A DNA stretch of 64,000 nucleotides from Effrenium voratum (taxonomy: Eukaryota > Sar > Dinophyceae > Suessiales > Symbiodiniaceae). The DNA lies in contig CAUJNA010003079.1 of the NCBI GenBank assembly GCA_963377175.1, positions 682,274 to 746,273 of the forward strand, read 5' to 3'. Position numbers and translations under genes: made by a program. The first letter of the stretch is position 1. Each line of letters begins with the position of its first letter. This document shows positions 33,414 to 40,991 of this stretch, piece after piece. The notes below the pieces were generated by a model. It saw only the letters and a program-made list of their open reading frames with translations. It was not told the origin of the DNA and made no database searches.

Positions 33414-33836
33414 TCACTCCGAATCATTCCAAGGATCATGGAATGGTGGCGGCGACGGCTCCCGCCACGCCCCATCCGGTACCGATGAGCCCGCCGAGGA
33501 ATTGACGTCTGCATTCACGAGCATCGCGAATCCGATGGATTGTACAGGAGCTCCAAGTCGTTGATACCCTCGTGTTTGCCAGTCTCGGTACTCCCACACA
33601 TGGTAAGACACATAGGAACTGGGCGTGACTATGGGATCCGTTGTTGTGCCTCCGGTGCTGTCTTCGGACCAGTACACTTGGAAGTGATATGATCTGCGCC
33701 ACTCCCGATACGTGGAAGCGTGGAGTGGGTCAAGAACTGGACCATCATCGGGAACGGGTCTCCAAATGCCCGGAGAGTAAATTCGAATCCATTCCACTCC
33801 TCTATCGATCTGGTACTCGAAATACTGGGGGTTCAT
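33414..33836 (-). CDS. element ORF H: small protein with the shared module
   Basis: A 140-codon frame from MNPQYFEYQ; the frame also extends upstream to 33,902, but the shorter start matches ORF I. The module is VEWIRIYSPGIWRP, TYREWRRSYHFQVYW, STGGTTTD and EYRDWQTRGYQRLG. The tail is Ser/Pro-rich. The spacer before it (minus strand) has TGTCTTTGCCGCAG, a good 3' splice-type site about 65 bp before the ATG, compatible with trans-splicing. Confidence 0.8.
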   Translation of the reverse strand: MNPQYFEYQIDRGVEWIRIYSPGIWRPVPDDGPVLDPLHASTYREWRRSYHFQVYWSEDSTGGTTTDPIVTPSSYVSYHVWEYRDWQTRGYQRLGAPVQSIGFAMLVNADVNSSAGSSVPDGAWREPSPPPFHDPWNDSE

Positions 33837-34000
33837 AGCGGCAAGACAGGCTCTCGCGCGACAGCTAAAAAACAGTCGAAAGTCTGCGGCAAAGACACAC
33901 ATGCATTGTCAACCGCGCACATCAGCTGGAGAGTGAGGCAATTTTTTCAAACTCAAGGTGAAACACAGCAACGAGGTTTGTAATATCCGACTCCTAGGTT

Positions 34001-34570
34001 TCACTGTCGTTGATGTCGCGCACACCGGCAATGATAGTGTCCTGGTCGTCTACGATCACAAGGGGAAAGACATTTCCGCCCATGGCGCAGGATGGCATGA
34101 CAGTAGTGTTTGCAAGTTGCCGATGGGGACAGCGATGGACGGCCAGCACGTTTGGAGGGGAACACTGTAAAGGGCCGTCGAGATCGCCGCGGTGCCGAAG
34201 CGGATGCTGTCCGAGATCGTTTGGACGAGCGCCCTGGACTGCGTGGTGCTTCATCACGGGAGTGGTCAGTGCTGTAGATCGAGCGGCGTGTGCGCTGCGA
34301 TTTCGAAGAGGTAGGGCAGGATTGTCCGCGAGGGGCTGAGATCGAGGGGCTGCGTACCGAGGGCATAAACTGTGGGTGTAGAATCACCGGTGGCGGTGGT
34401 GGTGGCGGAGGAGGAGGTGGAAGAAGCAATGGGAAACTTGGCGGGGGCGGAGGTGACGTAGTCTGCCGAATGGGTCTGTCGAGTAAAGCCCCGGGTCCGT
34501 GAAATTGTAACCACGTCGGCTGTGCTCCATGGGTCCAGGTAATGTACGTCTGTACAACTTGTTCCGACAT
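34001..34570 (-). CDS. element ORF G: polyproline protein with Cys/His-rich tail
   Basis: 189 codons. The N-terminus (YITWTHGAQPTWLQFHGPGA) weakly recalls the start of the shared module. A run of prolines follows (residues about 38-62), then a Ser/Arg-rich basic linker with likely nuclear-localisation character. The C-terminus is CKHYCHAILRHGRKCLSP, continuing with a Cys, GH, and CRC. This Cys/His spacing looks like a small zinc-binding unit and could act as a nucleocapsid-like nucleic-acid binder; zinc binding is inferred, not shown. No annotated family is recognised. Confidence 0.7.
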   Translation of the reverse strand: MSEQVVQTYITWTHGAQPTWLQFHGPGALLDRPIRQTTSPPPPPSFPLLLPPPPPPPPPPPVILHPQFMPSVRSPSISAPRGQSCPTSSKSQRTRRSIYSTDHSRDEAPRSPGRSSKRSRTASASAPRRSRRPFTVFPSKRAGRPSLSPSATCKHYCHAILRHGRKCLSPCDRRRPGHYHCRCARHQRQ

Positions 34571-34751
34571 GATTTGAGCAACTCAGTCATGAATTCACGT
34601 CACCTCAACGGCAGCACCCAAAACGGCAAGCAAAAAGTAAGTCACGTGCAAGCAAGCAAATCTCATGTGATCAACAACAGGAGCCGAACACGCCGCCACG
34701 GCCTAACATTTAGTCCTCCGATGGTCGCTGCTGCATTTGACGACCGCGTTC

Positions 34752-35480
34752 CTAGCCGCGAGCCTCAAGTTGTTGATAGACCTTCCATGCCTGCTTGACT
34801 TCCTCAATTGGCTTCTGAAGAAACCGAGCAATGGTCTTATAGGTGGGCCTGGAATCCTTGTCTTTCTTCCGTCGCACCATCTCATCCAGCTCACCCTGTG
34901 TCCATGCCGTGAAAGGTTCACGGTATGCATTGCGAAGTGCAATGGTGAATTCTTGTAGAAGTTCCCGAGGACCATGAACCACCGTAGGCGACGGCCTGAA
35001 CGACGAAGCACCTGGATGCGGACGCACCGAGCCATCAGAATCCGAGTCAGGTGTCGTAGGCGACGTCTGTCCTGGCTCTCGGCCACCGTGTGTGGCGAAG
35101 GGAGCAAGTGGACGAGGTGGTGGCAGTCGATCCAACATCGATTCGGGCCGAGTACCAGGATTGTGGTCACTAGCATCCCGATGTGCCGCTCGAGGCGGGG
35201 ATAAGGCCGGTATGTACCAAGTAGATGACGTGTCCACAGGTCGAGCCCGAATTCGTGTGGGAGAACGGGATCTGTCAGACGAAGCGCGCTCCGTGATGAT
35301 GCGGGGCCGCAACCCATGTCTGGAGTTTCTTGGTGCTCTCGGAGTCACCATAGTGTCTGACGGATGGCTACGCTCAGTCATCAGGGCAAAGTTCAGGGTG
35401 TCCAGAGCTGTCGCAACTTGGGATGCAAGGACATTGAGTACCGCCACCAGGTTATTCACAAACTCGGCTGACAACTGCAT
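34752..35480 (-). CDS. element ORF F: helical ends with Arg/Ser/Pro-rich middle
   Basis: 242 codons. The N-terminal 34 residues form a hydrophobic amphipathic helix pattern (FVNNLVAVLNVLASQVATAL). The middle is disordered, with RSRSPTRIRARP and acidic SDSDG patches. The C-terminal 70 residues look folded and helical (ELLQEFTIALRNAY, then YKTIARFLQKPIEEVKQAW), possibly a helix-turn-helix. The N-terminal helix resembles that of ORF E. No known family is recognised. Confidence 0.7.
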   Translation of the reverse strand: MQLSAEFVNNLVAVLNVLASQVATALDTLNFALMTERSHPSDTMVTPRAPRNSRHGLRPRIITERASSDRSRSPTRIRARPVDTSSTWYIPALSPPRAAHRDASDHNPGTRPESMLDRLPPPRPLAPFATHGGREPGQTSPTTPDSDSDGSVRPHPGASSFRPSPTVVHGPRELLQEFTIALRNAYREPFTAWTQGELDEMVRRKKDKDSRPTYKTIARFLQKPIEEVKQAWKVYQQLEARG

Positions 35481-35612
35481 GGCAACCGATCAAACCGCAA
35501 GGTCAACTCAAGCAAAGTTGCAAAGCTGTAAAGCTGCGGCACGGCCAAGATATGGTGCATGCAAAAACATGAATGTAGCAAATGCTGAGGTACTTTTATC
35601 GCTGGTGCTCCG

Positions 35613-36119
35613 TCACCGTTCATACGACAGACCTGATGGTCGGCAAGCTGGCATGGCCTTGACCGCCGGCGGATACTTCGGAGTGTAAGCATGGCGGCGG
35701 GACGTGGGAACCGCATCATCTGGACGGTCTGGGAGCCGTCGGTGATGGCTGCGGGATCGTCTCCGGTGCGGCTCTCGATGCCTAGATCTTCGCCTTCGTC
35801 TGTGTTCCCAGGAGGTGCTGACACTCACCGTGCGTACGTGAGCAGGGTGCTCCGCACGGTTGTCCGAGGTGGCCACGAGAGTGACCGGTGCTGCCATGTA
35901 GTCGGGTCTGACTGATGTTGCCGGCAAGTGCGGTGGCGTCGTGGACGGCGGAGGTAGCGGCGGAGGATGGCCGTCAGGAATCGGTGGCGGTGGGGGCGGC
36001 TGTGGGTGCCGCTGTTGGCCTTCAAGACGTTGCAGTCCGGCCAGAAGTAGACTGATCTGCGATGACATGGCGAGTAGCATGTGCCGGCAATCGCGTAGCA
36101 GATCCCCATGATCCATCAC
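35613..36119 (-). CDS. element ORF E: small Pro/Arg-rich protein
   Basis: 168 codons starting MMDHGDLLRDC. Residues about 8-34 form a helix (LLAMSSQISLLLAGLQRLEG), followed by a proline-rich stretch (PPPPPPIPDGHPPP) and a strongly basic Arg/His/Ser tail (RRRRRSRHREPHRRRSRS). Architecture parallels ORF F without its folded C-terminal part. Probably an RNA- or DNA-associated structural protein, as an inference from composition only. Confidence 0.65.
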   Translation of the reverse strand: MMDHGDLLRDCRHMLLAMSSQISLLLAGLQRLEGQQRHPQPPPPPPIPDGHPPPLPPPSTTPPHLPATSVRPDYMAAPVTLVATSDNRAEHPAHVRTVSVSTSWEHRRRRRSRHREPHRRRSRSHHRRLPDRPDDAVPTSRRHAYTPKYPPAVKAMPACRPSGLSYER

Positions 36120-36375
36120 AATCCAGGTAAAGATGCAACAGTCGGGGCCAAATCAACCGGTGATCACTAAAAAGCGGCGACGGCAAGCAACACAAGTCAT
36201 ACAACCAATCAAGCAAGCAACACCGTAAAAAGCAACATCGTAGTCCAACCATGAGCCTCAGACAACCCTATGCGCTTTTTCCGGAAGAGGAGCGTCATGA
36301 TGTACACCATGAAAATCAGGACACACACCACGGCGGGTGTGTGAAAAAGTTGTTATACCGTCTTGCCATATCTGT

Positions 36376-37713
36376 TCACCAGAACATGCCCATGTAGCTG
36401 GGCACCGCAATCGAAGATCGGAGTTTCCACCTGCCATCTTTGGCGTGAATGCAGTCATAGTAATGGGAAGCAGCTATGTCCGCGTACACTCCGCCACGGG
36501 GTATAGTGCAATGCTGTTGCCGGAGACGAGCAGAGCCACCAATGCACACCGGGCGGTCCGTCCGGATTCCCCCGAACTGCGCTGCAGATTGGATTGCCGC
36601 TTCCTGAGAATGGAGGCTGCCCCTGCAGTAAAATCCCATCGGAGGCAACCAGACTTCGTTCCAGTTGGAGCATTCACGATTGGGGAAAGGATGTTCTTGC
36701 CACTTTGAGGGTCTGATCAGCTCCTCATCACGCAGGATTTGCATGGCCGCCTGCATATTGGTGTTGTGGGACCAGAAAAATGTCGACTGCGATTGGGTGC
36801 GATGCTTGTCCGGCAACAATCGGCGTGGCTCAAATGAGAAGATGATCCCAAAGAGGTTCTTCTGCGAGTTCTTTTTGTCCGCGGAGAAGTGGTGAAACGT
36901 CCGTGTGGTCCTGCTGATATATGGCCACTTTTCCTCGCAAATGCCGAGCTGTACGATGAGTTGCTGCGGTAGTGACCTCGGGGAGATCTGGAAGTAGTCA
37001 GAAATGTCTCTGACCACTTGATCCGTCCAGCGTCCCGGGACCCCATGTGGTGGCTGAGCAAACGGAAACTCCGAAATGGACTTGACCCGCTGTTCATCTT
37101 CGATGATGCTGCGGCGATGCGGCATGAGGCTCCTGTAGACCGACTCCCATGATTTCTTCAACAGCTCAGGTTCAGGAAATACCAAGGCGGCAATCGAGGG
37201 CAAGGTGTAGTAGAGGACATCATTCACTACGATGGCAATCTCCTCGATCCGGCACCCAGTGCGCAGCTTGAAGCGATGACTGCCCAAATCAGGCACCTGC
37301 CGACGAACTGAGAGAGGCACCAGCGCGATGCGGTTCTCAGAAGGACTGCCATGAGCAGGAGGAAACGGAGGCGAGCGGGGCCTCCTTTGATCGCTATGGG
37401 CGCGTCTCCCATCACTCCTCCATTCACCCCAGTCCTCCTCCTCATCTGAATTCCCTTGCGGGCCCGGTGTGAGCTGGATCCGCGAAATTCGGGACCGGGG
37501 GGAACGCGATCGGGGCTGTCCAGTGAGTGCTGGTGCGTCACGGGACGGGCCGTGGGATTGCACACTTTGCTGGTGTGCTAATCCGTGAGTCCGAATGAAC
37601 ATTTGCATCTCATTGCCGTTGATGAAGTTGGGAAGGTGCTCCAGCGTCACGCGGCTCGTGGTTTGCACTGATCCGTCAGAGCGCAAGAGACTGGTGACCG
37701 TGTATTCCGCCAT
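36376..37713 (-). CDS. element ORF D: large protein, possible ADP-ribosyltransferase-like C-terminus
   Basis: 445 codons from MAEYTVTSLLRSDG, starting 38 bp after the RT stop. Residues 60-130 are disordered and Arg/Ser/Glu-rich (SRSPRSRISRIQ, DEEEDWGEW). The rest looks folded. In the last 150 residues, SHNTNMQAAMQILRDEELI, then GFYCRGS, then GGVYADIAAS resemble the order H-x-T ... Y/GxY ... of ADP-ribosyltransferase folds (PARP or Tpt1-like). The match is by pattern only and the catalytic glutamate is not identified. The protein is unrelated to gag, protease or integrase as far as I can see. Confidence 0.7.
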   Translation of the reverse strand: MAEYTVTSLLRSDGSVQTTSRVTLEHLPNFINGNEMQMFIRTHGLAHQQSVQSHGPSRDAPALTGQPRSRSPRSRISRIQLTPGPQGNSDEEEDWGEWRSDGRRAHSDQRRPRSPPFPPAHGSPSENRIALVPLSVRRQVPDLGSHRFKLRTGCRIEEIAIVVNDVLYYTLPSIAALVFPEPELLKKSWESVYRSLMPHRRSIIEDEQRVKSISEFPFAQPPHGVPGRWTDQVVRDISDYFQISPRSLPQQLIVQLGICEEKWPYISRTTRTFHHFSADKKNSQKNLFGIIFSFEPRRLLPDKHRTQSQSTFFWSHNTNMQAAMQILRDEELIRPSKWQEHPFPNRECSNWNEVWLPPMGFYCRGSLHSQEAAIQSAAQFGGIRTDRPVCIGGSARLRQQHCTIPRGGVYADIAASHYYDCIHAKDGRWKLRSSIAVPSYMGMFW

Positions 37714-37751
37714 GGTTCTGAGCCAGCTACATGCAAACACAGCGCAATGCA

Positions 37752-38921
37752 TCAACAACTGTCCCAAGCATGCACAAGAAGAGACAGCATGACAAGCTCA
37801 CATGCAGATTTTGTCCCGAGTCGACGCCGAACGTCACGCAGAAGGTGGGGTTCAAAACCTTTGGCCTCATAAAGGCGTTTGAGAGCGTCGAGCCCGTGCT
37901 GCTGCTGAACCGCCGGTTGTGCACCGCGTATGATGAGCCACGAGCGAGAAGACCAAGAAGAATAAGTAAACATCTGATCATTGGCACTCCGAATTCCTTT
38001 GATTTGGGAGGGATGATCAGGTAGCTGTGGTGTAATAGTTCTGGAGGAAGAATCACATCGATAACCCAGCACTTTGTCATCATGTTGAACCTCAAGCATC
38101 ACTGGTGGGCGATAAAATTCCAGGGAAAGAAAATTCATGAGCACGGGTGAGTGTGGGGCTGAGTCTCGAAGGAGAATGAAACGATTGTCGACGTAGCGCT
38201 CATGCCAGATCACACCAATGTCGGGCATGCAAAACCGCAGAGAACTCATTGTTTGGTGCCAGAAGAAATCCTCAACCGTAGCAACCAAATTGCACAGCGG
38301 TGGCGCGGCTGGTGATCCCATAGCGACTCCTCGTTCTTGGCGGAACAAGTATCCGTTGATCTCGAAGTGACTGTTGTCAATGACAAAGTCCAGAAGGTGC
38401 CGGAGATCTTGTTCACGAAAAATTCGAGGGATCTTGGTTTGACGGCGCCACTTTCCTTTGAACATACGGCGTCGATGATCTGACTTTACTTCGTACACTG
38501 ACCATTGAGAGGAACTGCGAAGGCCAACAACTTGATCGTATCGATGGAGAAGCACTTGCAGCGCCTGGTGGAATCGTTCCGTAGGAATGGACGTGAAGAA
38601 GCCTGACAGGTCTTGCGACACTAGGTGGATGTACTCCTCGGGATCTGCTTTTGACAGCGCTTCCCACAGCTGCTGGACAAGTTCTTGTACTGGAAGTTGA
38701 CCTGCAATGTCGGGAAATGCAGCTTTGGTAAGTTCAAATATGAGTGCGCCGAAGACCGTGAGGAAGGGAGCTGCCCATGTGCGAAAGAATGAAATGATGG
38801 GTCGAGCTTTCTGCCAGTCCTTGGTCGGCTTTGGGAGGATGCGCGCTGTGGGCAACGGTGCTTGAAGTCGAAGTCCCCATGCATATCGTTGACGTAGGAG
38901 AGAAGGTACCGTGGTTACCAC
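37752..38921 (-). CDS. element ORF C: Penelope-type reverse transcriptase domain
   Basis: An open frame of 389 codons carrying RT motifs in order: ILPKPTKDW...ARPII (motif 1/2 region), SQDLSGFFTSIP (motif A, Asp104), QERGVAMGSPAAP (motif B), RYVDNRF (motif C) and DDKVLGYR (D/E region). DLxxFFTxIP and QxxGxxMGSP are PLE hallmarks. Motif C is Y-V-D-N rather than Y-x-D-D: the codon at 38,184-38,186 is AAT. The frame opens at a GTG overlapping the stop of ORF B, so it is not an independent eukaryotic start. It must be joined to ORF B by a -1 shift, an intron or repair of an indel. The segment between motifs 2 and A is long enough to hold an insertion-in-fingers domain. Confidence 0.9.
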   Translation of the reverse strand: MVTTVPSLLRQRYAWGLRLQAPLPTARILPKPTKDWQKARPIISFFRTWAAPFLTVFGALIFELTKAAFPDIAGQLPVQELVQQLWEALSKADPEEYIHLVSQDLSGFFTSIPTERFHQALQVLLHRYDQVVGLRSSSQWSVYEVKSDHRRRMFKGKWRRQTKIPRIFREQDLRHLLDFVIDNSHFEINGYLFRQERGVAMGSPAAPPLCNLVATVEDFFWHQTMSSLRFCMPDIGVIWHERYVDNRFILLRDSAPHSPVLMNFLSLEFYRPPVMLEVQHDDKVLGYRCDSSSRTITPQLPDHPSQIKGIRSANDQMFTYSSWSSRSWLIIRGAQPAVQQQHGLDALKRLYEAKGFEPHLLRDVRRRLGTKSACELVMLSLLVHAWDSC

Positions 38922-40780
38922 TTCAGAGCGAAAGGATCTGCGGATTCACGGCAAAGCGAGAAGACATCCCCCGAGCAAAATGTCTTCCGCATCAGTATGG
39001 CAAACAGGGACGGACAAATCACATGCGCGCGGGAGGGAAAATGATCCGCTGGGATAACAACCCATAAAGACATAGAAGCCACAGTGCGCTGCAACGATGT
39101 CGATGACCAATAAGCCCGATCTTGGAGGTTAGTTCGATGAGTGTCCATTAACTGAGTCAAAACCGGCTGCAGATCTGAAAGGAGACTGGAACCATGTACA
39201 TGCCAACGACGAGCAAGTTTGCGAAGTTGCGTGGTGAAACGTTGATGTAATAAGTCGACATCACCGAAATACTGATCCTTCATTGAGGCGGCCATGATTT
39301 CAATGTCAATGTCCGCATTGATGCGAGAAAACTCATCCACCATTACAGCATGACCATGTGCTCGGTGTATATGGTGATCATCGATGTCCAAACAGCGACA
39401 CGGAAAGGATGTTTCAGGAGTCCATCTGCGCTGCCATGTGCGGTAGTTGTATATCTTGTCGCCCAATGTGGCACTGCGAGTTTCCACCACCCGGATCTTT
39501 GGAATGAAAAGAGAAGGGAACAGATCCCGATGAGAAGCAATCCAGCTTTGTAGCCATGTGCCAAGTAGAGCTTTCCAATTCCGGACATGCAGCGGCGGTA
39601 AGAGTAGCTGTGTCAAAGTGGTGGGTGGTTGTAGCCGTCGTTTGTGCAACACCTGGGCGAGGAGTTTCTGCGCCTTGGAGCGGAAGGGCTCGTTGACAAA
39701 GACTGCGAGCCGCAGTAAGTAGTACAGCTGAGTGGGAGGGAAAGCCGCCGACAGTAGGTCACGCATGACTTGCAACGATGCTCCTGTATTGGATCCCAGC
39801 TGATAGAGAATAGAGTAATGGGCCTGAATGTCATCTAGGATGTCAGGTCGTAGTTGCCGTTGGAGATCCGGATGTAGTCGTCGTCGAAAGCGCTTGTGCA
39901 AGCTGAGGGAAGTGGGAGACGACAACGAGTGACGTCGAAAATCCACGAGATGTTCCCGGAAGCCCACCTTGCGCAAGATTCTGTGTACCCAGGGCGCATT
40001 CAAATGCGGGCGTAGCAAGTATTGCCATTTCCTTTCTTGAACCCAAACCGAGGAAACAGGAAGTTTGATTTCCACCGGAACAGCACAGAAGAGCCAGTAA
40101 GTATTGGATCTCTTCCAGTAGTGAAGCGCTGGTTCGAAGAAGGCATGCCGTCCACGAAGTAGTTGTAGAAATTTGCGACTGCGTGAGTGTTCACGACGTA
40201 GAACATCCTGATCAGTCGCCCCAACATAGTAGGGTGTGTGCCATGGGGAAAGTCGAATGTAGACGCACGGTTGTTGATGATGACCTGGATCGTGTATGAA
40301 GTCATAGAGGTCAGGAAATCGCGCCCGCAATGAGCGTAGATGTCGCGTGTCAGCAAAAGTGGAGTGCATGATTTCACACAAGAGAGAAGTCTTGTAGAAG
40401 TGAAGGACTTCAAAGAACGGCGGAAAGTAGCCATGATCTTGTGAAATGAGACGTTGTAAGAAACTAATCAATAAATAGGCAGTGCACCGACATCTGTGAA
40501 GCTCATACCTGTTGGCCACGGTGTGCTGAGAGTGTGACATAGCGTGATTCGGAATCTGAAGGGCTATCCGGACCACAACTAAGACTTCGAGGATGAGACC
40601 CAGCCACGGTAATTGTGTGATTGATTCGTACTCCTCAGTTGGAATCGACGGTGGTGGTAGTCCAGGAAAACAGTACTGCCAGCACGTAGAGAACATGGTC
40701 AACGAGTGTAAAAGGTCGTCCAGCGACTGCCATTGTGCAACATCATCATAGATTCCGCAGCGGCGAAGCTCATCCAACAT
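38915..40780 (-). CDS. element ORF B: GIY-YIG endonuclease with CxC linker
   Basis: 621 codons from the Met in a CACCATG context; longer starts lie at 40,822 and 40,843. Residues 172-190 (CVYIRLSP, YYVGATD) are the GIY and YIG strands. The catalytic Arg follows in LRREHSR (about 195), and ERKWQYLLRPHLN (Glu about 249) gives the metal-binding Glu and the LKPxLN-like end. Near residue 460 PCRCLDIDDHH...HGH is a CxC/His segment, characteristic of PLEs with an N-terminal endonuclease. Roughly 130 more residues lead into the RT, where the frame breaks at 38,915. The enzyme would nick target DNA for target-primed reverse transcription. Confidence 0.85.
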   Translation of the reverse strand: MLDELRRCGIYDDVAQWQSLDDLLHSLTMFSTCWQYCFPGLPPPSIPTEEYESITQLPWLGLILEVLVVVRIALQIPNHAMSHSQHTVANRYELHRCRCTAYLLISFLQRLISQDHGYFPPFFEVLHFYKTSLLCEIMHSTFADTRHLRSLRARFPDLYDFIHDPGHHQQPCVYIRLSPWHTPYYVGATDQDVLRREHSRSRKFLQLLRGRHAFFEPALHYWKRSNTYWLFCAVPVEIKLPVSSVWVQERKWQYLLRPHLNAPWVHRILRKVGFREHLVDFRRHSLSSPTSLSLHKRFRRRLHPDLQRQLRPDILDDIQAHYSILYQLGSNTGASLQVMRDLLSAAFPPTQLYYLLRLAVFVNEPFRSKAQKLLAQVLHKRRLQPPTTLTQLLLPPLHVRNWKALLGTWLQSWIASHRDLFPSLFIPKIRVVETRSATLGDKIYNYRTWQRRWTPETSFPCRCLDIDDHHIHRAHGHAVMVDEFSRINADIDIEIMAASMKDQYFGDVDLLHQRFTTQLRKLARRWHVHGSSLLSDLQPVLTQLMDTHRTNLQDRAYWSSTSLQRTVASMSLWVVIPADHFPSRAHVICPSLFAILMRKTFCSGDVFSLCRESADPFALKW

Positions 40781-40991
40781 GGTGAGATACAACCAATGAA
40801 ATCTACCACAAGGCGGCGACATGAATACAAGCATCACAGACAATCACACAACAGGCAATGCAAGAACGAGCAAGTAAAAGATCAAACTGGTGCAACGCAG
40901 AAAATTGACGGACGAGTTTTCACCTGGACTCATCCGTGACATTGTTGCCGCTCCGGGCTCATAAGAGAACGAAGGTCATGATGATGCCTTC

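Noticed and set aside
38915..38921. GTG start codon for an independent RT ORF
   Set aside because: Eukaryotic translation rarely uses GTG, and the upstream ORF carries the linked endonuclease and linker. A frame break within one protein is simpler.
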